49,297 nucleotides of DNA from Kandleria vitulina DSM 20405 (GTDB lineage: Bacteria > Bacillota_I > Bacilli_A > Erysipelotrichales > Coprobacillaceae). Where the stretch lies: NCBI RefSeq assembly GCF_000702065.1, contig NZ_JNKN01000015.1, positions 1 through 49,297 on the forward strand, read 5' to 3'. Under the pieces are notes generated by a model, which saw only the letters and a program-made list of their open reading frames with translations, had not been told where the DNA came from and did no database searches. A program made the translations under genes and the position numbers. Of the stretch, positions 17,921-25,697 are shown piece after piece (positions within the stretch are counted from its first letter, which is position 1; each line of letters opens with the position of its first letter).

Positions 17921-18314
17921 CTTGAATTTATAATCTAAGTGCAACAAAAAAAGTAACTCATAGAAAATCCGTTTTATAATGTGCTTGGGAATACAAATCA
18001 TAAAGGAGGATTATTCTATGAGTCTTACACTAATTGAACGTGAATGTATAATGTATTATTGCTCAAAAGGTCTTACTGTTACTGAAATAGCCAATATTTT
18101 AAATAGAGATAAATCTACCGTATCACGTGAATTACATAGAAACAGTATCAGTGAAGAATATCTTCCAAAGGGAAAAGAGATGGATTCTGTCACTGATGAA
18201 TATATCAATGATTTCATAGACAAACTAAACAAACGACCTCGTAAATGTTTAGGATGGAAAACACCTTATGAAGTACATTATAATAAAGTGTTGCATTTAA
18301 CTTGAAAATTCAAG
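17921..18314 (+). mobile_element. Miniature IS30-family element with an internal deletion
   Basis: 394-bp element bounded by imperfect terminal inverted repeats: left CTTGAATTTATAATCTAAG and, read from the right, CTTGAATTTTCAAGTTAAA, both followed by TGCAACA. It holds a shortened transposase gene with its own AAAGGAGG. It lies between the protease terminator and the tRNA-Asp terminator. The left 97 or so bases are identical to the truncated copy at 5226-5399, so both came from the same element recently. Confidence 0.85.
18018..18305 (+). pseudogene. Internally deleted IS30 transposase
   Basis: A 95-codon open frame. Residues 1-45 are the N-terminal helix-turn-helix of IS30 transposases (LTVTEIANILNRDKSTVSRE). 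Residues from about 62 are the C-terminal tail (NKRPRKCLGWKTPYEVHY..VLHL). The whole DDE catalytic core is missing, joined in frame. A full-length IS30 transposase is about 300-350 residues. The product could still bind DNA but cannot catalyse transposition. AAAGGAGG lies eight bases before the ATG, so translation is plausible. Confidence 0.85.
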
Positions 18315-18318
18315 AAAT

Positions 18319-18341
18319 AAAAAAACCTCTCAATTGAGAGG
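18319..18341 (-). terminator. Terminator of the tRNA-Asp transcript
   Basis: On the minus strand CCTCTCAATTGAGAGG followed by TTTTTTT, starting 13 bases after the tRNA 3' end. Confidence 0.85.
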
Positions 18342-18354
18342 CTAGCTATCAAAA

Positions 18355-18432
18355 TGGCGGTCTGGACGGGGCTCGAACCCGCGACCTCCGCCGTGACAGG
18401 GCGGCATTCTAAACCAACTGAACTACCAGACC
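18355..18432 (-). tRNA. tRNA-Asp (anticodon GTC)
   Basis: The minus strand folds into a full cloverleaf: acceptor GGTCTGG / CCAGACC, anticodon stem GCCGCC..GGCGG with loop CTGTCAC (anticodon GTC, Asp), T arm GCGGGTTCGAGCCCCGT and an encoded 3' GCCA. It has its own promoter and terminator and stands alone rather than in a tRNA cluster. Confidence 0.95.
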
Positions 18433-18449
18433 ATTTCGACTGCATGAAT

Positions 18450-18478
18450 AATTTATCATATTATTAAGAACAGGTCAA
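18450..18478 (-). promoter_or_regulatory. Promoter of the tRNA-Asp gene
   Basis: On the minus strand TTGACC (18478-18473) and TAAATT (18455-18450) with a 17-base spacer, placing the start close to the tRNA 5' end. Confidence 0.65.
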
Positions 18479-18580
18479 CAACTTTTTTGAAAAATCTAAC
18501 AAAATTGTCGTATAAATGAAATTATATTGATAAATAGATGATATTTTCATGAGATGGAATTTATTTATTTTGTAAGCTTA

Positions 18581-18608
18581 TTGCATATCTTGTAGAATGT
18601 ATTATAAT
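18581..18608 (+). promoter_or_regulatory. Promoter of the L,D-transpeptidase gene
   Basis: TTGCAT (18581-18586) and TATAAT (18603-18608) with a 16-base spacer. A small inverted repeat, AAAGAG / CTCTTT (18618-18634), lies just before the AGGAGG ribosome binding site. Confidence 0.6.
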
Positions 18609-18645
18609 ATGCGTATTAAAGAGTGTGTCTCTTTAGGAGGAAAAT

Positions 18646-19599
18646 ATGAAACAAGTAAAGAAGTTTATGCTTGTTTTTGGTCTTTCTTTATGTATGATTA
18701 TGCCAGTGATGGCAGATGTTCACGCAGAAGGTACTACTTCATCTAATGATACTCAGAATACAACTGAGACTACAGGGGATAATGGAAGTACTACTCAGGG
18801 TGAAAATGGTAATCAGACAGGGAATACGGAAGAACCAAAAACAACTCCCGAAACGCCAAAGGAAGAATCGAAGCCTGCTGCTAAGCCTGTTGTAAAGAAT
18901 GGTTTTATTAATGAAAGTGGAAAGATCTATTTCTATAAGAACAATAAGCGTCTTAACTATAAAGGATGGAAAAAGATCAATAAGAAGATCTACTATTTCA
19001 ATAAAAAACATGCTGTTGTAACAGGACAGAAGAAAATCAAGAAATCTTATTTCCTTTTTAATAGTAAAGGGAAATTAATGACTGGATGGCAGAATGTAGG
19101 TAATAAGAGATATCTATTTAAGACAACTGGTAAATTAGGTGTTATTGGTAAACGTCTTAAAGAAGATAAAAGCAAAAATGTTCAGGGATATAAGAGTGAT
19201 ACTAAATGGTTGATTCTTGTAGACCGTTCTGCTCATAAGGTTTATGTATACCATGGCAAAAAAGGAAGCTGGAAATTAAAGAAGAGTTTCTTATGTGGTA
19301 ATGGTAAAGCATCGACACCTACTGTAACTGGTACTTTCAAGATGGGTACTACAAAAGGACGTTACTTCAAGGCTAGATATTTTGATTCAGCACCTGCTAG
19401 ATGCTGGTGGCCAACACGTATTACAGGCGGATATTTATTCCATTCTGTATTATATTATCCATCATCAACACCTGCTCGTGTTATGGATGGCAGAGTTGGT
19501 GTAGGTGTATCACATGGTTGTGTACGTTTGAAATTAAACAATGCAAAATGGATTCATGACCATATCACTAAGAAGACAACTTGTGTTATTTACAATTAA
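18646..19599 (+). CDS. Secreted L,D-transpeptidase (YkuD) with cell-wall-binding repeats
   Basis: Secreted wall enzyme that cross-links or remodels peptidoglycan stem peptides. In the 317-residue protein, a signal peptide ending near MADVHA occupies residues 1-27, then a Thr/Asn/Gly/Pro/Glu-rich linker to about 82. Three to four choline-binding-like repeats (KIYFYKNNKRLNYKGWKKIN, KIYYFNKKHAVVTG, YFLFNSKGKLMTGW) run to about 165. A YkuD domain follows to the end, with the catalytic SHGCVRL at 289-295 (Cys292). An OmpR-type two-component system follows directly and may sense or control wall state. Confidence 0.93.
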   Translation: MKQVKKFMLVFGLSLCMIMPVMADVHAEGTTSSNDTQNTTETTGDNGSTTQGENGNQTGNTEEPKTTPETPKEESKPAAKPVVKNGFINESGKIYFYKNNKRLNYKGWKKINKKIYYFNKKHAVVTGQKKIKKSYFLFNSKGKLMTGWQNVGNKRYLFKTTGKLGVIGKRLKEDKSKNVQGYKSDTKWLILVDRSAHKVYVYHGKKGSWKLKKSFLCGNGKASTPTVTGTFKMGTTKGRYFKARYFDSAPARCWWPTRITGGYLFHSVLYYPSSTPARVMDGRVGVGVSHGCVRLKLNNAKWIHDHITKKTTCVIYN

Positions 19600-19605
19600 T
19601 AGATT

Positions 19606-19637
19606 GTGCATCTCTTGAGATGCACTTTTCTTTTTTT
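19606..19637 (+). terminator. Terminator after the L,D-transpeptidase gene
   Basis: GTGCATCT / AGATGCAC stem with a CTTG loop, followed by TTTTC and seven T residues. Confidence 0.85.
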
Positions 19638-19675
19638 GTAAAATTGTTATACTTATATTAACAGGGAGGTTTCTT

Positions 19676-20353
19676 ATGCGACTGTTATTAGTAGAAGATG
19701 AAAAATCACTTTCAAGAGCGTTATGCAGTATTCTTGAAGACAATGGATACAGTGTTGATCCAGTCTATGATGGAGAAGATGCCATTGCTTTTGCAAATAG
19801 TGAAATATATGATGGGATTATCTTGGATGTCATGATTCCTAAGAAGGATGGATTTGAAGTATTAGAAAGCATTAGAAAATCAGGAAACATGATACCAGTT
19901 CTTATTTTAAGTGCACGTTCAAGGGTGGATGATCGTGTAAAAGGATTAGATCTTGGTGCCAATGATTATCTTACAAAACCATTTTCACCAAAGGAACTGC
20001 TTGCCCGTATTCGTGCTATGTCACGAGTCAAGCTTGCAGAACCTGATACAACACTAAGAGTGGGAAATATAATTCTTGATAAGTCCACTCATGAGTTGTC
20101 TTCAACAGCAGGTAATTTCCATTTGGCCAATAAAGAATTCCAGATGATGGAACAGTTTATGTCACATCCTAAACGTGTCTATTCCATTGATTTCTTTATT
20201 GAAAAAATATGGGGATATGAAAGTGATGCAGAACAGAATCTTGTATGGACTTATGTTTCTTATTTAAGAAAGAAACTAAAAGTGCTACATGCGGATGTGA
20301 AGATTAAGGCCTATCGTAATACAGGCTATTCTTTGGAGCCTTGCGATGATTAA
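19676..20353 (+). CDS. OmpR-family response regulator
   Basis: DNA-binding output half of a two-component system. The 225-residue protein has a receiver domain at 1-115, with acidic pocket EDE at 7-9, phosphorylation site Asp51 in LDVMIPKKDG, Ser79 in LSA and Lys101 in TKPF. A winged-helix DNA-binding domain covers 125-222 (NLVWTYVSYLRKKL, YRNTGYSL). GGGAGG precedes the start. It overlaps the kinase gene by eight bases. Likely targets are neighbouring wall genes, but this is inference from position. Confidence 0.94.
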   Translation: MRLLLVEDEKSLSRALCSILEDNGYSVDPVYDGEDAIAFANSEIYDGIILDVMIPKKDGFEVLESIRKSGNMIPVLILSARSRVDDRVKGLDLGANDYLTKPFSPKELLARIRAMSRVKLAEPDTTLRVGNIILDKSTHELSSTAGNFHLANKEFQMMEQFMSHPKRVYSIDFFIEKIWGYESDAEQNLVWTYVSYLRKKLKVLHADVKIKAYRNTGYSLEPCDD

Positions 20354-21545
20354 CAGATTAAGAAGAAAGTTTATTTTGAGTGCCATCAGTGCACTCCTTC
20401 TTATTGTTATCTTGTTTGTTGGTATTCTGGATGGATTAAACTATCTTCAAATGGATAGAAAACAAGTGAGAACATTGAACATTCTTGAAAAGTATTACAA
20501 GGATGAAATGTCTGCTGTAGATAATAGTGAAATTCCTTATGCATCACGATATTTTGTTGTTGTCTATGATAATGAAGGTCAACTTGTAGAAATCAATACC
20601 GCAAGAGTAAGAACAATTGTTAACAATAAAGCCGAACAATATGGATTAAAGGCTTATCATAGTAAAAAGAAGAGAGATTTTATTGGTCATTATCGTTATA
20701 CAAAATCAAAGAGAGGGGATTCTACTTATATTATTTTCTTGGATGTAGAGAATTCACTTGAAGATTTCTTTGACATTGTCAATTTATCAATAATCTTTGT
20801 AGTATTAGGGGTCGTTCTCTTTATTTTCCTTATTGTGATCTTATCAGGAAAAGTGATTAAGCCTTTTGTAGACAACTATGAAAATCAGCGTAACTTTATT
20901 GCGGATGCTGGTCATGATTTAAAGACACCTATTACCGTTATTGAAGCTGATGCGGAAGTCTTAAAGATGAAATTTGGAGATGATAATGAATTCTTGAATG
21001 ATATCTTCCTTCAGTCTTCAAGATTAAAGCAATTGACAGAAGATCTTATCTACTTATCTAAGCTAGATGAAAATCCTGATTATGAAATGATTGAGTTCCC
21101 GTTATCAGATGTTATTACTGAAATATGTCAATCATTTGAGAGTGTAGCTAAAACACAGAAGAAAGAAATGACAATTACCATTGAACCACATCTCAGTTTT
21201 AAAGGTAATCAGAAGAACATGGAAAGATTGGTTAATATTCTATTGGATAATGCGGTCAAGTATTCTTCTGATCATGGAAAAATCGATGTCTCTTTAGAAA
21301 GACAAAAGAAGTTTATCGTGTTGACTGTTTATAATACAGTCGATCATATCAGCAAAGAAGAATTGCCTAAGCTCTTTGATCGTTTCTATCGTTCTGATCA
21401 ATCAAGAAACTCTGAAACAGGAGGGTATGGTATTGGGCTTTCTGTTGCTAAAAGTGTAGTTGAAGCACATAAAGGAAAAATCAATGCGACTACATCAGAT
21501 GAGAAATCACTGGTTATGATTGTTATCTTGCCAAATAGAATTTAA
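20346..21545 (+). CDS. Membrane sensor histidine kinase
   Basis: Partner of the response regulator before it. The 399-residue protein has membrane segments at about 10-29 and 147-167 around an extracellular sensor of about 115 residues. The H-box is NFIADAGHDLKTPI with His190; Asp/Pro-type dimerisation helices follow, then the ATPase domain with N-box NILLDNAVKYS, DRFYRSDQSR and the G-box GGYGIGLSVAKSV. There is no HAMP domain visible between the second membrane segment and the H-box beyond a very short linker. The signal sensed is unknown; the nearby wall hydrolases and transpeptidase suggest wall stress or antimicrobial peptides. Confidence 0.93.
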   Translation: MINRLRRKFILSAISALLLIVILFVGILDGLNYLQMDRKQVRTLNILEKYYKDEMSAVDNSEIPYASRYFVVVYDNEGQLVEINTARVRTIVNNKAEQYGLKAYHSKKKRDFIGHYRYTKSKRGDSTYIIFLDVENSLEDFFDIVNLSIIFVVLGVVLFIFLIVILSGKVIKPFVDNYENQRNFIADAGHDLKTPITVIEADAEVLKMKFGDDNEFLNDIFLQSSRLKQLTEDLIYLSKLDENPDYEMIEFPLSDVITEICQSFESVAKTQKKEMTITIEPHLSFKGNQKNMERLVNILLDNAVKYSSDHGKIDVSLERQKKFIVLTVYNTVDHISKEELPKLFDRFYRSDQSRNSETGGYGIGLSVAKSVVEAHKGKINATTSDEKSLVMIVILPNRI

Positions 21546-21569
21546 AAAGCAGCCTAGGCTGCTTTTTTA
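21544..21569. terminator. Bidirectional terminator between convergent genes
   Basis: AAAAAGCAGCC / GGCTGCTTTTTT with a TA turn. It has a T run on both strands and separates the kinase from the minus-strand membrane protein gene. Confidence 0.88.
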
Positions 21570-22486
21570 TTTGTAATAGTAATATTAGAATGTGAAATCA
21601 TCAAGAATAAAACTATGAACAATAGATATTTTCTAATTGTTGAGTAGAATGTAACTTTCTTTGAAGAGTCAGCTCTTAGCTTACTGAGTTGACTGCTAGA
21701 AAAGATTTCTGACTTGTTATTGACGTAGGCAAAATGTTCATTGGAAGGGAAATCCTTTGGGCATTTTATTGTTTTAGGTGCATAGAAGTAACGATGATTG
21801 TTCTGTAGAAATGTAACTGAATAGTAATGATCTAAATTTGACTTATAGGACAAATCTATAATATTTAACTTTTCATCTAATCCAACATATAAATTCTTGT
21901 TAATATCAAGCTTATATTTTGCGATAAGCTCATCAGGTATTTGTCTAGGCTCTACTCCTATCTTGAAGTATTCCTTGAACATATAGCCATTGAATACATG
22001 ATAAATATGATATTTATCAAGAGCTTTTAAATGAGATGTAGAAATCATGACTAATGATTGTGATCCAATTAAGAGCAGTATGGTCATAATGAGAACTATT
22101 CCATAAGCAGATAATCTCTTCTTGTGAGGTTTAGCTTGTGGTTTTTTTATTTGTCTGATATCTTCCTTGATTCGATAATAGAGTTTTTCTCTTTCATGAT
22201 TATCTGTTTCTTTTGAGGGAGTGTATATTTCATCAAAAGAATAATCATTGAAAGATGAATCGTTATTAAAAGAATATTCAGCAGCATTTGCACTGTAGAA
22301 AGATGAAACGACACTTCCAGTATAATCTACATAATGCATGTAATGATAATCAGGAAATAGTCTTTGCATTTCTTGTTGAATAGAAGAATAATCTGTTAAT
22401 AGACAATTGATGATAATGGTATCATCATCAAGATATAAATCAAATATCTTATGGTTTGTTTTAGCGTATATGATAATTTTATTCAT
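21554..22486 (-). CDS. Hypothetical membrane protein
   Basis: Not recognised. 310 residues from the ATG at 22486, which follows AAAGGAGAT on the minus strand; an in-frame ATG at 22561 has no such site. The first 145 residues look cytoplasmic, with Tyr/Asp/Ser-rich low-complexity sequence around 65-90 and a basic stretch KKPQAKPHKKR just before a membrane segment at about 147-170. About 115 residues follow outside, then a second hydrophobic segment (KYLLFIVLFLMIS) near the C-terminus. It lies between a two-component system and two secreted lysozymes, so a wall or envelope role is possible. Confidence 0.65.
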   Translation of the reverse strand: MNKIIIYAKTNHKIFDLYLDDDTIIINCLLTDYSSIQQEMQRLFPDYHYMHYVDYTGSVVSSFYSANAAEYSFNNDSSFNDYSFDEIYTPSKETDNHEREKLYYRIKEDIRQIKKPQAKPHKKRLSAYGIVLIMTILLLIGSQSLVMISTSHLKALDKYHIYHVFNGYMFKEYFKIGVEPRQIPDELIAKYKLDINKNLYVGLDEKLNIIDLSYKSNLDHYYSVTFLQNNHRYFYAPKTIKCPKDFPSNEHFAYVNNKSEIFSSSQLSKLRADSSKKVTFYSTIRKYLLFIVLFLMISHSNITITNKKAA

Positions 22487-22568
22487 GATAATCTCCTTTT
22501 GTGATTCATTATAACATAGATTTAAAAAGGAAAGCTTGTCTAAATATAAAATTCTATTCATGATAATA

Positions 22569-22586
22569 TTTTAAGTTCATTTAAGT
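22569..22586 (+). promoter_or_regulatory. Possible regulator site upstream of the first GH25 gene
   Basis: TTTAAGTTCATTTAAGTAACT holds two TTAAGT units starting at 22571 and 22581, exactly 10 bases apart, just upstream of a weak -10 (TAAGAT at 22596). A similar 18-base sequence lies in inverted orientation upstream of the second GH25 gene (24031-24048). The spacing suits an OmpR-type regulator; this is inference. Confidence 0.35.
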
Positions 22587-22623
22587 AACTAAGAGTAAGA
22601 TACTAGTAAAAGGGGATGATGTG

Positions 22624-23967
22624 ATGAAATTATTAGGGAAATTATGCATATCATTATTAAGTGTACTTATGGTCGTAGGATTTATTCCTGTAAATGATGT
22701 CAATGCAGCAGTGAAATTAAGTGCAACTTCTAAGACAATTTATGTAGGCAGCGGGTATACATTAAAACTAAAAGGGACAAGCAAGAAAGGACATGCTAAA
22801 AGTTCTTCTAGTGCTGTCAAAGTGTCCGCAGTTAAAAAGACGAAAAAGGTCAAAGTGAGAAAACGTGTTACTGTTAAAGTGAAAGTACGCGGTAAATGGA
22901 AAAAGAAAAAAGTTTGGCGCAAGGTTACAGTGAAGAAAAAAGTAACTGTAAAGAACAGCTTCTACTTAGCAGGAAAAAGAGCAGGAAGTGCTGATGTAAG
23001 TGTAACATATGGAAAGAATAAGATTGTTTGTCATGTTGCAGTTTATCAGCCACAGTTAAATACTGTTGTGGGATATACTTATAATTTGGCATCTAGACTA
23101 TCTCATACATCTGATTCTAGATATTGGACAAGTAATCAGGCTGTTGCTTTAGTAGATGAGTATAGCGGTCTACTTATGCCAATTCATTCTGGATCTTGTA
23201 TTATTTATCGTAAAGTTAATAATAAGGTAAAGAGCCAGATTAAAATTAATGTAAAATCAAGTGGTGATGTAAAGGTTGGTGTAGATGTTTCAAGACATAA
23301 CGGGATTGTCAATTTCAATACATTAAAGAAGAATAATATTAATTTTGCGATTATCAGAGGTGGCAATGGCTGTCGTAAATACGGTACAACTGACAAAAGT
23401 TCTATTGATTTAAATTTAAAGAGAAATATTGAAGGCGCCAAAGCTGCGGGCATGGAAATTGGATTATATTGGTATTTAAACAGCAGTACCAATGGATTGA
23501 TGTCTAGCGGTGATGCAAAGCTACAAGGAGAACGATTTGCTGACAGACTATTGAGTCTTGATATTGAAAAGAATACACCAATCTATATTGATTTAGAAGA
23601 GCATTCAGCGTTATTAAAGTCTGGTTCAAAAAACACAAAAGCAGAATTCCAGAAAGAGATGTGTCAGATCTTTGAAGCAAAACTAAGAGAAAAAGGATTT
23701 ACGAATATTGGAATCTACGCCTCTACTAGCTGGTATAAGGATTATTTAAAAAATGATTATTTCATGAACAAAGTGGACGTAGGAGAAGAAGGAATCACAA
23801 GTCATTGGCTTGCACATTATAACTACGCTTCAAAAGAAGGAGCACAAACACCACAGTTCTACTATAATGGTAGACTAATTACACCAGATATCTGGCAGAC
23901 AGGAAGTCGTTTCCGTATCTCTGGTATAGGTTCTACTTATGTAGATATGAACTATCTTTATCAATAA
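22624..23967 (+). CDS. Secreted GH25 lysozyme with lysine-rich Ig-like N-terminus
   Basis: Predicted secreted muramidase that cuts the glycan chain of peptidoglycan. From the ATG at 22624 (a GTG lies three bases before), 447 residues: signal peptide 1-29; an Ig-like (Big2-type) domain at about 30-141 with a cationic insertion at 71-110 in which 22 of 40 residues are Lys or Arg and none is acidic; a second Ig-like domain to about 215; then a GH25 domain from VGVDVSRHNG (about 219) to the end, with IYIDLEEHSALL holding catalytic acids. It is paralogous in full architecture to the next gene. The cationic part may bind teichoic acid. Confidence 0.88.
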   Translation: MKLLGKLCISLLSVLMVVGFIPVNDVNAAVKLSATSKTIYVGSGYTLKLKGTSKKGHAKSSSSAVKVSAVKKTKKVKVRKRVTVKVKVRGKWKKKKVWRKVTVKKKVTVKNSFYLAGKRAGSADVSVTYGKNKIVCHVAVYQPQLNTVVGYTYNLASRLSHTSDSRYWTSNQAVALVDEYSGLLMPIHSGSCIIYRKVNNKVKSQIKINVKSSGDVKVGVDVSRHNGIVNFNTLKKNNINFAIIRGGNGCRKYGTTDKSSIDLNLKRNIEGAKAAGMEIGLYWYLNSSTNGLMSSGDAKLQGERFADRLLSLDIEKNTPIYIDLEEHSALLKSGSKNTKAEFQKEMCQIFEAKLREKGFTNIGIYASTSWYKDYLKNDYFMNKVDVGEEGITSHWLAHYNYASKEGAQTPQFYYNGRLITPDIWQTGSRFRISGIGSTYVDMNYLYQ

Positions 23968-23971
23968 AAAG

Positions 23972-24000
23972 AAGATACACGAAAGTGTATCTTTTCTTTT
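23972..24000 (+). terminator. Terminator after the first GH25 gene
   Basis: AAGATACAC / GTGTATCTT stem with a GAAA loop, followed by TTCTTTT. Confidence 0.82.
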
Positions 24001-24030
24001 ATCCTTAATATTAATTTGTATAAAAACAAA

Positions 24031-24048
24031 TTAACTTAAGTGAACCTC
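24031..24048 (-). promoter_or_regulatory. Possible regulator site upstream of the second GH25 gene
   Basis: Read on the minus strand, AGGTTCACTTAAGTTAAT matches AAGTTCATTTAAGTAACT upstream of the first GH25 gene at 14 of 18 positions, in opposite orientation. It is partly palindromic around CTTAAG. Confidence 0.33.
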
Positions 24049-24140
24049 AATAAAAGTGATAAAATTGTCGTATATATAGACTTTTTATTTTAAAAAAATC
24101 GACTTTATGATTTAATAAGTGTAATAGAGGAGGGATAGCC

Positions 24141-25562
24141 GTGAATAGTTTTAAACGATGTCTAAGTGTATGTTTGAGCCTTTTAATGGCACTTACTATC
24201 GTAGGTGTACAAAATGTACAAGCTGCCGGAATCTCATTAAGTGTTACTAAGAAGACAATGAAGGTGGGGCAATCTTTTACTTTTAAGATTAATCATTCTG
24301 CTTCTCATGTTGCAAGATCTACTAACACTAAAATAGTATCTGTTACACAAAAAACAAAAACAAAGTATGTAAAAAAGAAAAAGAAAGTGATTATCTATAA
24401 GAAGGTCAAAAAGAAATATGTAAAAAAGAATGTTTGGCGTACTTATACAGTCAAAAAAGTAAGTAAAGTAAAAAATACGTTTTCTATTAAAGCAAAGAAG
24501 AACGGAAATGCATCCGTACGTGTTGTCTATCGGAACAAGAATTATGATTGCAAGGTTGTCGTTGGAAGTACTTCAACGACAAGCAAGAAAGCTTCTCCAA
24601 GTAATTTAATAACTTCAAAGCCAAAGACTAGCTATACAGCGAAATGTTCCACTACTAATACCATGTATGTTGGACAGACAGTCAAACTAGGTAAAGAACT
24701 TGGTGGAAATGGGGCCTATGTATCAAGTAAGTCAAGCGTAGCGTTGGTTGATACATCTACAGGTCTAGTCATGCCAATTGGTGAAGGGAAAGCTAAAATT
24801 ACGAATACTAAGTCTAATAAGAGTAAGGACATTATTGTTAAAGATTCTAAAAATGTAGAGGTAGGTATTGATGTTTCATATCATAATGAGACAGTCAATT
24901 ATAAATCTGCAAAAAGCAATGGGATTGATTTCGTTGTGATTCGTGGAGGAAATGGCTACAAGAAACGTACGACTACGAATGCTAAAGGTGTTGATCTTAA
25001 CTTAAAGAAGAATATTGATGGCTGTGAAGCAGCTGGACTTAAATATGGTTTCTATTGGTATCTTCAATCAAATAGTGGAAGTGGAAAGATGACTGAAGAA
25101 CATGCTGAGATGCAGGCTACAGCGATGGCTGATGCACTTGATAGATACAAGTCTTCTATGAAGCTCTTTAAGCTTCCAATTTATTTGGATCTTGAACAAC
25201 ATTCTGCTTTACTTGTAAGTGAAGGCAATGACTCAAAGGAAATGAAAGAGAATGCTGCTTTCCAGAAGAAAATCTGTCAGGCTTTTATTAATGTATTATT
25301 AAAACGAGGCTACAATAACATTGGTATTTATGCATCACGTTCTTGGTATAATGACTATCTTCAGGATGAATATTTCGTTAATCAGTTTGCTTCTAGATGG
25401 TTAGCTAATTATCAATTTGATTCTGCCAATAATTCTACGATGATTCCTACATTTAAATATAATAATAAAACATATTATCCAGATATTTGGCAGACAGGGG
25501 AAAACTTTAAGGTATCATTTAATGGCAGCAAAGCTATAGACATGAATTATCGCTATTTATAA
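24141..25562 (+). CDS. Secreted GH25 lysozyme, paralogue of the preceding gene
   Basis: 473 residues starting at a GTG that follows GAGGAGGGATAGCC. Signal peptide 1-29 (ending VQAAG); an Ig-like domain at about 30-142 with a cationic insertion at 71-112 (20 of 42 residues Lys/Arg, none acidic); a Ser/Thr/Lys linker; a second Ig-like domain at about 165-235; and a GH25 domain from VGIDVSYHNE (about 240) with IYLDLEQHSALL. It aligns with the previous gene along its whole length but with clear divergence, so the duplication is old. It has its own leader and terminators on both sides, so the two are separate transcripts. Confidence 0.88.
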   Translation: MNSFKRCLSVCLSLLMALTIVGVQNVQAAGISLSVTKKTMKVGQSFTFKINHSASHVARSTNTKIVSVTQKTKTKYVKKKKKVIIYKKVKKKYVKKNVWRTYTVKKVSKVKNTFSIKAKKNGNASVRVVYRNKNYDCKVVVGSTSTTSKKASPSNLITSKPKTSYTAKCSTTNTMYVGQTVKLGKELGGNGAYVSSKSSVALVDTSTGLVMPIGEGKAKITNTKSNKSKDIIVKDSKNVEVGIDVSYHNETVNYKSAKSNGIDFVVIRGGNGYKKRTTTNAKGVDLNLKKNIDGCEAAGLKYGFYWYLQSNSGSGKMTEEHAEMQATAMADALDRYKSSMKLFKLPIYLDLEQHSALLVSEGNDSKEMKENAAFQKKICQAFINVLLKRGYNNIGIYASRSWYNDYLQDEYFVNQFASRWLANYQFDSANNSTMIPTFKYNNKTYYPDIWQTGENFKVSFNGSKAIDMNYRYL

Positions 25563-25592
25563 CAACCGTCATATGACGGTTGTTATTTTTAT
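25561..25592 (+). terminator. Terminator after the second GH25 gene
   Basis: AACAACCGTC / GACGGTTGTT stem with an ATAT loop, followed by ATTTTTATT. Confidence 0.85.
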
Positions 25593-25662
25593 TATAGAAA
25601 TTAGGATAAATACAAATAATATTATTTTGTTTTGGGAACGACTATTTTTTTACTGTTTTTTC

Positions 25663-25691
25663 TTGACGCCTTACAGTTCTTATATTATTAT
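25663..25691 (+). promoter_or_regulatory. Promoter of the trp operon
   Basis: TTGACG (25663-25668) and TATTAT (25686-25691) with a 17-base spacer, just upstream of the T-box leader. Confidence 0.75.
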
Positions 25692-25697
25692 GTTTAC

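Noticed and set aside
18018-18305. Stand-alone small DNA-binding regulator
   Set aside because: The sequence joins the N- and C-terminal ends of IS30 transposase between the element's inverted repeats, so it is a deleted transposase.
22740-22922. Minus-strand open frame opposite the lysine-rich lysozyme region
   Set aside because: It arises because Lys codons read as Phe/Leu on the other strand; it is low complexity and has no start signals.
22860-22950. Tandem repeat or CRISPR-like pattern in the GTTAAAGTGAAAGT stretch
   Set aside because: The repeats are short, in phase with codons and encode the Lys/Val pattern; there are no equal spacers.
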